DNA of 64,000 nucleotides from Thalassia testudinum. Its lineage: Eukaryota > Streptophyta > Magnoliopsida > Alismatales > Hydrocharitaceae. Under the pieces are notes generated by a model. It was not told where the DNA came from and did not search any database. It was given only the letters and a program-made list of their open reading frames with translations. Positions 54,694-64,000 of the stretch are shown piece by piece; position 1 is the stretch's first letter; every line of letters begins with the position of its first letter. The position numbers were made by a program, and so were the translations under genes. The stretch lies in NCBI GenBank assembly GCA_037157565.1, contig JAZHRO010000002.1:33934501-33998500 (forward strand). Reading direction: 5' to 3'.

Positions 54694-56665
54694 TACCCCC
54701 ATGCCTAAATCTTGCTAGTCCCTAGCAAATGCAAGACTAAATTGTTTACAGCAAGGGTCCATATGGGTCTGATTATTTTATCAAGTGTATGCATAGAGAT
54801 TTTTCTCCTTTTTGTTTTCATCCTATGCTCTAGAAATCCAAACAATCGTGAAAGTGTAGGTATGTAGCTTTTGCAATGGATTCGAGTGAAAACTAATACA
54901 CATCTAAAGCCTGTACTTGAACCCTAGTAAAAATTCTAGCGAGATAGGCGGACTTCTTCCCTCGGGGTATTCAAGTTATTCTACGAATTTCACCCCGGCT
55001 TTGGGCTTAGGTAGAGAATCTCTGAGAGAAAGGATTATATATTTGGTGGCTTATTCTCACTTGGTGCTACATAGAGACTAGTACTACAGAGTCCAGACTC
55101 CAAGATTACTAAGTAACTCAATCTAGAGAAAGATAAGAAAAACTATGCTCTCTTTGATTCCTTTGTATTCATTCTCTCTTACTCTTTTTCTTAGAGCTCA
55201 CAACCTCACCAGATTCACACATAGGATCTGTATTTGGTGGTCTCACAAGGTATTAACACTTTAATTGAGTTCTCATAACCCTAACACTAAGTTGGAATTC
55301 CTCAACCAATATTCGGGCGGTCAGAAACACAAGAAAAATAGGTTAAGGCCATATTTGGTGGGGCTCAATTTTATTTAGTGGTATTGACTTGATGAAATAA
55401 ACACTAAATATTCATTCTTTTCTTTGCTTTTTCTTCTTTTTCTAATTTTTTTCTTTTTCTTTTCTTTTTTTTTCTTTTTCTTTTTTTTTCTTTTTCAACA
55501 TCACACAACTAGCATACATCCATGAACTTTATTGAGGAGGCATTATTAGGGATTGGTGGTACTCAAGGGACATTGGGTGGCTTATTTGGTGGAAGTGCCT
55601 ACTCATGGCACCGGGAAAGATAGATAGGATGGTGTATTTCTGACCTTGACATCAATACCCTCCTTCAGCCGAGGATTCTGTAAAGAATGGTCGTAACCAT
55701 CCACCTTAGCCCTAATTTTATGAAAACTCGCTCTCCGTGTATTTGCCTTATTTGGTGGCTCTCACAATTTTGTACAAAATGCATACGCAGGAACCGAGAG
55801 CGAAAACTATGTCTCATCTCAGAGCATCATCACCTAATTATCTAGGATTCTAGACTCCTCGCACTAATCTTAGAGCACCAGTACACTCTACTCTCATCTC
55901 ACACTATTTGGTGGATTTTTATAGGAAAATCTGCCTGACTCCCAAAACACTGTCCAAGGGTTCAGGAAAAGAAGCACTGCTTCTTCTCGACAGACTGAAG
56001 ATGTTTAGCAGCCTTCACTGTGAATCCACTGCAAATTCTACGTGTGTGTGAAAAGTTGTACTGGATTATAGATTACAGGAATCAACTAAAGGATAAAATC
56101 ACTAATGCATTCTCTTAATAAAATAATCTTATTCATGAATGCAATATGTAACCTCATATAATTTGCACTTCGTGAAATTCCTGTATTGGGTTACAATCAG
56201 CTTGACCCTAAATTTAGAACAAAAGGTGAGCGGGTGAGTCGGAAGTGGCTGTTGCGAACGATTTTTAGCTCCAATGTGAACATTGGAGGTGGGGTCGGTT
56301 GTTCTTTTTATTTAAGGTCCTAAAGTACGTTTTACATGCAGCTCCGAGGTTTTCCTAAGTGTTGGCATAAAAATTTTTCAGTTTCTACTGTATCTACCCC
56401 CCCATGCCTAAGTTCTTGCATGTCCCCATGCATGACTATAAAAGAAAATAAATATTGTAGGGGGAGAATGGGTAGAAATCACCTGTAATTGCTCCTGAAA
56501 TTATATTCAGCACCGACCAACCTGTTAACATGCAATATACAAAAGGAAAATATGCTAAAAGAAAAATATGCTATGTATAAAAATGGTTATATATAAATGA
56601 TGGTGGAATGTGGGGCGAATGGTATCTATTTGTGCTAAGTTTAACGCCTCCAGCTGGGTGACCAC
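54694..56665 (-). other. 3' region of element C with polypurine tract
   Basis: Polypurine tract GGCATGGGGGTA (sense) abuts 54693, and TTGCTAGTCCCTAGCAA at 54712-54728 is a perfect 7-bp stem with a 3-base loop. No gene. TATTTGGTGG words recur at about 55040, 55231, 55352, 55583, 55749 and 55907. 55642-55712 is nearly identical to E 33193-33260. A pyrimidine run at 55420-55497 is A/G-rich in sense. The motif CTAAGTTTAACGCCTCCAGC is at 56636. Confidence 0.7.
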
Positions 56666-56878
56666 TCAATCAGATGTGTCATTTCTAGCATAGGAGCCAG
56701 CTAAGATTAAGAGAAAGATATGCTCGTACGCTCCCAAAATCAGTGGTCTGGAGATGCGAACCAGCTGATTGTGCACCCCTACTCCAAAAAGTCTAGCTAT
56801 AAGAAAGTGTGGAGTGGTGGTGGAAAATAGAGGATAATCAGAGGGGGGATCATGATGTTGATTCAGCTGATTTATCAT
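56666..56878 (-). pseudogene. Tail frame of element C (FGVG module)
   Basis: Seventy codons with LFGVGVHNQLVRISRPLILG, matching the tail of element E and, more loosely, X and A. Its ATG overlaps the stop of the preceding frame as ATGA, in a different frame. In E the module follows in the same frame, so a past frameshift in C is likely, though a stop-start arrangement cannot be excluded. Confidence 0.5.
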
Positions 56879-58302
56879 GTCCCATAATTCAGCAGGAAGT
56901 TGCTGAGGGAGTAGATCAAAATGTACTCAGAACCAGAATCTGAGTCGTAGGGATCCGCATAATGATAATTAACATCAAGGATCATGCCCTCTCCTGGCTC
57001 TGGGTCATATGGGGGTATCTGTGAAAGTAGAAGATCTGTGGGGAGGTCACTGAAATCCTCATCAGAAATTACTTCGTCCTCATCAGTATTCATCTCTGAT
57101 TCATTGGAGGCTGACTCTTCAGGCTCGAGGTCGAGCCATCTATTAGATTGACTAGGATGATAGGTGTGTCCCCAACTCATTCTGCTCGAAGCTTCACCCT
57201 CATATGCATTGGGCTCCTCAGTAATTCCTGCCTCAGGTAGCATATTTATTTCTTTGTTCAAGTTATCCATAGCTACTTCTGGTTTTCGAATGTCAAGATC
57301 AGGGATAGCAAGTGTCATCTCAGAGTCTCTAGCATCCGAATTAGGGATGTAGGTGAAAGAAGAAGAGTGCATATCAGAAGATGTTGGCTCTAGCACAAGT
57401 TCACCTACAATGGGAAGTGGCCTAGATTGATCAGTAGTGTCGCATGTAATGCTTGCCTCAAGATCCATATCCTCAATTGGATCTACTTCCCTTATCTCGA
57501 TTGGGTTATCTAAACCATGAGGTGTCTCCCAGGATTCAGGGTGATCTGATTGCGGCTCAGTCCTGGAGATATTAGTCCTTTCCTCCTCAATTTCAAATTA
57601 ACCCATTCAGCATACTTCCTGCTCCTATCTCATATCCACGCTAGATTCTTTTTCCCCTGAGTGATCTTCCAGTATCTGCTCCCGAGAATCTTCTATGTGT
57701 CCTTCCAACGTAATCATTTTGGATTCCTCAAGGTCTTCAAGGCTATTTTCCACTTGATATCTCAAAAGTAGTAGTTCTTGAGTTTCCCGATTTTGTCTCA
57801 TTAGCCTTGTTATCTCTGTTGTTTCCCAAAGAAGCTACATCACAGCTTGTTGATGCGGAATCCAGCTTTGTCTTTGGTTCAGCTCAATGATAGCCTAGAT
57901 TTCGTGTAGATAGGATGCGGCCTTTTCCTTAGCACTCGCTATAGCTCTCTGTATTCTATAATGCGGCCACATATGCACCAGTAGCTCTTCAGGGGTTCCA
58001 GGGGGTGAATCAGGCCTACCCATGTTCCATGGGTGAGAAGTAGGAGTATGAAATCCATATCCTGGGTTATAAGATGCGATCCTTTGAGGGATCAACTGGA
58101 ATGGGTCATAATATCCAGGGTTAGGATATGGGTTAACCATTTCGGTAGCCCAAGGAGAAGGATCAGGAGAAGCGAAAAGTCATCTTCGCCACCTTGGGTT
58201 CTGATCCCAAGGTTGAGCTGATTCAGTGACCCGAGCTCTCAGATAAGCTCATGGGTCCAACTCTTCTGGATCCTGATTAGGTCCAGATCCAGGGTTAGCC
58301 AT
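56875..58302 (-). pseudogene. Element C ORF, acidic coiled-coil protein, broken
   Basis: From MANPGSGPNQDPEELDP (58302) a single minus frame runs to 56875 with a few in-frame stops. The N-terminal part is Pro/Tyr-rich (NPYPNPGYYDPFQ), the middle has a likely coiled coil (TEITRLMRQNRETQELLLLR, VENSLEDLEE), then a long acidic stretch, and the end has PPYDPEPGEGMILDVNYHY, shared with element E. It has the same architecture as the A and X ORFs but little direct identity with A. No known domain. Function unknown. Confidence 0.65.
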
Positions 58303-59945
58303 TGTGGCTAAGCAGATAGAAGAAATGGCTCGCCTCCTTGGGAGCGGCTCCCAAGGTTCAATCAAGTGAGGTCGAAGTGACCTTCTTCCATGCATACACC
58401 ACCCAACCCCTGGGTTGGTGTAGCCACGTTGGACAAGGCTAAGGCCCTGTCAATCAAATGGTCCTTATGGATCAGGTGACCAGATTTTTCGTTAGAAATT
58501 TGAATTCCTGAAGATAAGTTCATCGTTCAACCGACTGAAAGTGATTCCCACCTCTCAAGCTAACCCAGCCAGTCTGGTTACGAGGGGACTAAGGGGAAGG
58601 TTCTTCCTTTGGCTTACGCCTCCGGTTCCATTGACCCCCGAGATGCGGTCGTTTGACACTACCCCGCAGACTTAGTCACCAAGTTTGGCAAGAGAGATTA
58701 AACTCACCCAGTAGTACGACAACGAACTCGGGTTGATTTCATATTTTAAAGTTAATTTTAACCCGTTTTCTTCAGTGGGGTTTGTGGTGAGTGGCCCACA
58801 AGGTGACCAAGCTCACCGGCTAACTAGACTTGATCAAGTCTAAGTTAGCCCAATGTGTGGTCTCTAGTTGTAACCCTAATCATTCAACCTAAGTTGCATG
58901 CACATCTAGGTTATTTTTTTTTTCTATTTCAGTAGACCACAAAAGTAATGTTGATTCTCTGATAATAATTGGAGTCCAATTAATTTGAAATTTTTCATGT
59001 AGATTCCTTTCTCAATTAGTTTTTCAGAGAATATTTTTTTGGAATTTTTACTATTTCAACTGAATTTTTAGGGAATTTTGAATACAGGGGGTCAAATATG
59101 GAATTTTGACCCCTGGTCTATTTTTCTCTTTGAAACAGTACCAAATGACCTTCAAAAATTTGGGAAAAATATGGAAAATAAAGCCAATGAGATCAGATTT
59201 CAAACCCCACCATTTTTAGCCAAAACAGATTTGCAGATTACTCGAAATCACTTTTTGAAATTTGAAAATTTTTGAGTCTGGGTCAATCTGACCCCCATAC
59301 ACTTCACGAATTTTTAAAAATTTTATACTTTGAATTTTTTTAAAGTAACAGTGGCATTTAAAAGATGGTTTGAAAATGAAAGTTTAGCTCGAATTTCATA
59401 ATTTTTCGCTAACAAATTTTTTGGCAATTGAATTTTTAAGTTAGATTTGAAATCTAGCCGAAAATCAGAAGATGGTGGAAAAGCTTTTAAAGGGGTTTGA
59501 ACTTGAAATTCAAGCCTTCCACCAAAAAGATTTTTTTTTCTTTTTCAAAACTTTTGCACTTTTTTTTTCAAAAAGAATTTTTCAAAAGATTCATAGAAAA
59601 TATCTTTTTTTTTTTTTTTCAACTAACCTAGATTCGAAAGGAAACTTAATCTAGATTTTTTTTCAAACTTTTTTCTTTTTGCTTTTTTTTTCTTTTCACG
59701 AAAATGAGTAAAATCTTTTTTTTTTTCACACAAGAGATTGCAGGAAGTAGATCTAATCCTAGGGTTCAGAAAAAGAAACCTAATCTAGAGAGAGATGATG
59801 TGCACCTGATTTTTTTCTTTGCCGCACTCGATGTGTGCGCAGATCCCGTTCTCCTTCCATGTTGTCCTGCACAACAAAAACAAAGTATAGGCAGATTTGT
59901 CAGTGATAGATTAAAAGATCAAAATCAAGAAAAGTGACGTTGCCT
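58303..59945 (-). other. 5' leader of element C
   Basis: No gene. The block with hairpin GGC-GTAA-GCC (58611-58620) lies in the context shared with A and B (GGTTCTTCCTTTGGCTTACG). 59520-59720 is full of T runs (A runs in sense). Between them is AT-rich unremarkable sequence. Confidence 0.6.
58611..58620 (-). promoter_or_regulatory. GNRA-loop hairpin in leader (C)
   Basis: Sense GGC-GTAA-GCC; the loop differs from A only at the variable N position of the GNRA rule. Confidence 0.5.
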
Positions 59946-59962
59946 CCCCAGCAAAGGCGCCA
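59946..59962 (-). other. Primer-binding site of C, tRNA-Asp type
   Basis: Minus strand TGGCGCCTTTGCTGGGG, three bases before the LTR at 59966; complementary to the tRNA-Asp 3' end with two changes. Confidence 0.85.
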
Positions 59963-59965
59963 TTT

Positions 59966-62130
59966 TGTTGGTGAAAAATCGTAGATCGCATTTTTGATAG
60001 AAAAGGAATGCGTCGTAGTATAGTTGCGAAATACGATCCAACAAAGATATTGTTTTGTAAAAAAATAATGAGACTTTGAGTCCCGGTCGTTCATCTCTGG
60101 GAGGCGTTGCTTTTACTTTTGAAATCGATCTTACTCTATTTTGTTTAGAATCGCATGCCAGTTCATGATTATTACATATTTAGGTATGACATGCTTAGTT
60201 GCAAGAATATTAGGAATTGGAAACATGCAACTTGAATCACACAAAAAGAATGACAATTATTAAGCTCATGGTGATTTCAAACATATAGAGACAAATATAT
60301 ATATAAAAGCATTCTTCATTCATTCAGCGGGAGATTGTTTGCAACATTGAAATATAGAGGAAAGCTTATACATGAATGCTTAAAAATTAAACCTAACTAC
60401 CAGAAAACGATTGCATACAAGAATCAACGGGGGATTTCGCATGCATCATTGGGGGAGAAGTAAGACTATACTACTAAGCAGTAAATAAAAACAGTAAATA
60501 TATGAAAAGCTAAGCTACTAATCTAGCAGAAGGAAGGGCATTCGGAGGTGGTCTCCGATGGCCTTTGAGTGGCTGAGAGAAGAAGGAGGGGCGGCCAATG
60601 GAGCTTAGGCCGTCCCTTGGAGAGAGGTTGGGGAGCTGATCCAAGTGGTGCTCAACTCGTGGAGGTAGAGTGGAGATGGAAGTGGCTAGCCTAAGTGGAA
60701 TGAATGCCAAGGAAGTGAATGAATGCAAATGACCAACCATTGGGTCTTTTTATAGACCTAAGGGAAGCTCTCTAGAGAATTATGGAATTCTCTAGAGAGG
60801 CCTATGGTGGGAGCTCGTGGGAAAGTGAGAGAGAGAGGGTGGATGGTGGTTTTTAGATCCACCAAATGTGGATCTAAAAATTGAATGGCTCTTGGTTGCT
60901 ATTTTTGGCAACCAAGGCAACCACACATGGTAGAGAGTTCTAGAGAACTCTAGGCTAGGTATTTTTGTGTGGATAGTTTGTGTGGGTGTTTGGGTGTGTG
61001 TGGGTCGAAACTTAGGTGGCTAGGTTGATTAGGTTAGGTTCTAGTGGGTTTAGGTCAAGGTATGTCTCAAATTAGGGTTATAAACCCTAATTCACTAAGG
61101 TAAAGTGCAATTAAACTTAATACAAGTTTAATTGGGTGTGTGGAAACTTAATTGAGAGTAAAAAAACTCAATTAATTTAAGTCTAGGTCAATTGGACTCT
61201 CACTTAGTCCAATTGGACAGTGTGTCCTGAGATCAGGGCTCAATTGGACTCAATGAGTCCAATTGAATAGGCTGATGGAATTGACTAAGATCCAAGTCAA
61301 TTAGGTTTAGTGAGGACCTAATTAGGTCCTTAGGGAGGTCTATAGGTGATGTACTAGGGTTAGGGCACCTTAATTTAGGTTCCTATGGGGTTGGAATTGG
61401 GTTTAGGGACCTAGAGATCTAAGATCAAGGCTTAAATCTCAAAATAGGAATTGGAGAGCAGTATCGGTCGTCTAATAATAGTGTCAGGCGTCTTATACTC
61501 AAAAATCAGAAGTCCAAACTTGTTTTCTGGACGTCCAATCAGAGTCAGGAGGGATTTTGGCTCTGTTTTGGCTATTCTACAGAAATTGGACGTCTGAAAA
61601 AGTGTCTGAACGTCTAATAACACTGCAGAAGTGGATTTGAGGTGTGCGGGAGATGGCTAAGGGTCCTGGACATCCTATAACTTATCTGGACGTCCAGATA
61701 AGGGTTGGAACTGGGGTTTTAGGGCTTCCTAGGGTGTTGTGACCTAATCTAAGGGTGGCAAAGGCTTAGGGAGGTCTCTAGGCTATCCTAGGGCTAGGAT
61801 GGACCTATGCTCTTCACATTTTACTGCTTTATTTCTACTTAATGGAATAGAAAACCTTTAGCCCCCTTACATTATTATTCCTACATCTAAACTAGGCCTT
61901 TTGCTCCAGCTCTGTTGCAACTCTCGTTATTTTAGATCCAGCTCCAGATCTGCTTATTGCCTGCAATCAACATAATGCACTTAGTCAACATATTATAACA
62001 TTATTTCATGCATAACTAAAGAAGGGCAATAAAGATGCAGATAATGCATATGTATGCATGAATAGCCCTAACTTATGCTAAGTCCTAGCTTAATCTAGGT
62101 CAATTAAGACCTATGATTGCTGCGCAATCA
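59966..62130 (-). repeat. 5' LTR of element C
   Basis: Partner of 52503-54693 with the same landmarks: U5 near 60076, TATA-like CTATAAAAAG on the minus strand at 60746-60755, GACGTC cluster at 61525-61705. It ends TGCGCAATCA. A minus frame at 60510-60740 and others are not shared across the pair. Confidence 0.92.
60011..60023 (-). promoter_or_regulatory. U5 motif complementary to tRNA-Asp 5' region (C)
   Basis: Plus strand CGTCGTAGTATAG matches tRNA-Asp nucleotides 3-15 with one change. It lies 48 bp from the primer site. Confidence 0.6.
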
Positions 62131-62135
62131 GGCCA

Positions 62136-63610
62136 CAAGAGGCAATGGGCGAGCCTTCATGGCGATCCAAAAAGAAGAAAAAGAGGGTGCGTCCTCTCTA
62201 TGGAGAAGAAAGGACATGCCCAAATGAAGAGAGGAGAAGAGGGTGTTGCACCCTAGTGCTCTCCTTCTTCTTGCTGGCCAAATGAAGATGCCTTGGAGGA
62301 GCTTCTTCTTTAGCCGTCCATGGAGGGGGCCTTGGAGGAGGAGGACCGCCCTAGGGTTTCGGAGGGTGGAAGGGTCTCACAAGTGGGAGGAGAATTGATG
62401 GAGATGGGGATTAATTTCGTGGCTCTCTTCTCTCCTTGGTTTTTATGGGAAGGCCTCTCCATTTCAAATGGGTCACCACTTTTGGTGGCTCCCAAAATAG
62501 CAAGTGCCACTAATGTGGGATCTAGGTTGGTGACCAACTAATGAGGGCTAGAATGGGAAAGTGGGATTTAGGAAAGTGCTTGTATGTGTAGGTGTAATTT
62601 TCGTTGAGTAGGGTAGTGGTTTTGGTGAATCTAGGTTGGGTTAACCTACATTAAGTGGGTGTAGACCTTATTAGGCTTAGGAAAGTTTAATCGGATAGGA
62701 GTGAACCTAATTAGGTCTAGGTCAAGTCTAATTGGATGTGTGCATGTGATTAGGCTAGGGCAACCCTAATATGTATGAGTCAATTAGATCCTGGGTGGAT
62801 CTAATTGGGCTTAGGTGCACCCAATCAACAATAGATGCACCCAATTAGGTATGGGATGGTTCAATTGTGTTAGGGATAGGATAAGTAGGGCTATGGATAG
62901 TGGACTAGGCTTAGGAGGTCTCTAATTAGGTTTCCTAGGGTGTCTGGTGGGGTTCCTAGGTCAAAATAGGCAAGATCAGGCTTCTAGCACCAAAATCAGG
63001 AACCAGACAGTAGTATCAGACATCCAGGATAGTTGTCAGACGTCTTATACTACAAAATTTAATGTCTGGACAATAAATTGGACATCCAACTTTGTGTCAG
63101 TATGAGTTTTGGTTTCCTGTATTGTTATTCTGCAGAAATCAAACGTCTAGCCAGATGCCTGGACGTCCTAAATGGTGCTGGAGAGTGAGTTTTAGGTTTT
63201 CTAAGGTGGGTTTTGGTTCCTAAGTGTTTGGGAGAGGGATAGGGTGGATAAGAATATGGATAGTGCTATCCATGTTTGGGTTTTGAGGCTAAGGTTCCCT
63301 AATGGAGGTCATTTTGGGTTTGGGAAGGCTGTCCTAAGGTTTCTAAGGGTAGGGATAAGGCTACCCTCCTCACTCCTCTTATCTGGATCAGTCTTCTTCT
63401 TTTATTACTTTATTTCAGTATCTCCTTCATCCTGGATCACTTTATTACCTGCAAATAGTAATAAAAACCATTAAATAGTAGGATATCTCATCTTATTCTA
63501 AATAGACTAATGCAATGCATGATATGCAAGATATGAGTGCAATATTTACAAATTAAGCTAGATTCAAATATTATTTAGGTTGATTAGGATCCATGATTGT
63601 TGTGCAATCA
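62136..63610 (-). mobile_element. 3' LTR of element D, right part
   Basis: Continues the D LTR after element C and its duplication and ends GATTGTTGTGCAATCA. It carries a diverged GACGTC cluster (63020-63165) and the same right-end sequence as C (CTAGATTCAAATATT, GGTTGATTAGGATCC). Frames such as 62320-62541 are not conserved in C. Confidence 0.8.
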
Positions 63611-64000
63611 TAACCCCATGCCTAAACTTTGCTAGTCTCTAGCAAATGCAAGGCTAAATGCATGACTAAGTTATTTACAAGTTTGATCCCTAAAGGACTA
63701 CTTATTCCTTTTATCAAAGAGTTTGACTAAAGATTTTATTCCTTTTGTTTCATCCAGAAATCTAGAAATCCAGATACGTGAAAGTGTAGCTATGTAACTT
63801 TTGCAATGGAATTGAGTGAAAGGCTTGCTTCACTTCTTGAGTCTGTACTTAACCCGTAGTAAAATTCTAGCAGGATAGACGGACTTCTTCCCTCGGGGTA
63901 TCCAAGATATTTTTTTGAGTTCCAGCCTGGCTTAAGCTTTGGTAGAGAATGTCAGAGGGAAATAGATGTGTTTATTTGGTGGCTCACTCTCACTTGGTGC
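63611..64000 (-). mobile_element. Element D, start of 3' region, cut by window edge
   Basis: Polypurine tract GGCATGGGGTTA in sense abuts the LTR. TTTGCTAGTCTCTAGCAAA (63628-63646) is a perfect 8-bp stem with a 3-base loop. The sequence matches element C from 54694 on, including the first TATTTGGTGG word at 63974. No gene in the part visible. Confidence 0.8.

Larger units (their letters stand above)
52503..62130 (-). mobile_element. Element C: complete non-autonomous Athila-like element
   Basis: 9.6 kb, LTRs of about 2.2 kb (52503-54693 and 59966-62130), perfect duplication GGCCA (52498-52502 and 62131-62135). Minus-strand order: LTR, primer site, leader, one broken ORF, small overlapping tail frame, long 3' region, polypurine tract, LTR. 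It is nested in the LTR of its relative D. No gag, protease or polymerase is visible. The LTR pair is very similar, so it is among the youngest insertions here. Confidence 0.93.

Overview
The window is repeat DNA from a flowering-plant nuclear genome. I see no host gene, tRNA, rRNA or CRISPR. Everything I can identify belongs to transposable elements: Ty3/gypsy elements of the Athila type and short relatives of them, one Sirevirus-like Ty1/copia element, and one L1-type LINE. The retrotransposon families, CTATAAAAG-type TATA boxes in the LTRs and tRNA-Asp primer sites all fit an angiosperm; the sequence does not let me name the species.

Layout. Positions 1-2757 plus 10541-10590 are one plus-strand LTR (Z), split by a complete minus-strand element A (2758-10535, target duplication CCTAT). 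Z sits in the 3' part of minus-strand element X, whose ORF remains (10591-12311), primer site and 5' LTR (13710-19966) follow. X's LTR is in turn split by a truncated relative of Z (Y: LTR 16534 to about 19385). From 20 to 39 kb lies a decayed minus-strand Sirevirus-like copia element. Its reverse transcriptase is broken by solo LTR G (22204-23985) and by element E (24372-35929, duplication GACGT). E itself carries solo LTR F in its protease (29813-31376, duplication CTGAT). From about 39.14 kb a plus-strand LINE runs to 51938, cut by element B (41889-49340, duplication GCCAG), solo LTR I (49810-51617) and then element D. D's LTR (51939-52502 and 62136-63610) contains the complete element C (52503-62130, duplication GGCCA), and D's interior runs off the right edge.

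How the parts relate. Elements A, B, C and X have LTRs, a tRNA-Asp primer site and a polypurine tract. Instead of gag-pol each carries one acidic, Tyr/Pro-rich ORF. It is open over 502 codons in A and broken in B, C and X. Element E links them to Athila: it has an Athila gag and aspartic protease, no reverse transcriptase or integrase, and downstream the same C-terminal module seen in C. The short elements are therefore probably non-autonomous Athila derivatives mobilised in trans.

Most worth a second look are three features shared by otherwise unlike LTR families: a U5 motif complementary to the 5' end of the primer tRNA-Asp, a GNRA-loop hairpin in the leader, and a perfect stem-loop just upstream of the polypurine tract. 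Together with the unusual ORF they look like the retained working parts of a non-autonomous retrotransposon group. No searches or alignments were run; all homology calls are by eye.
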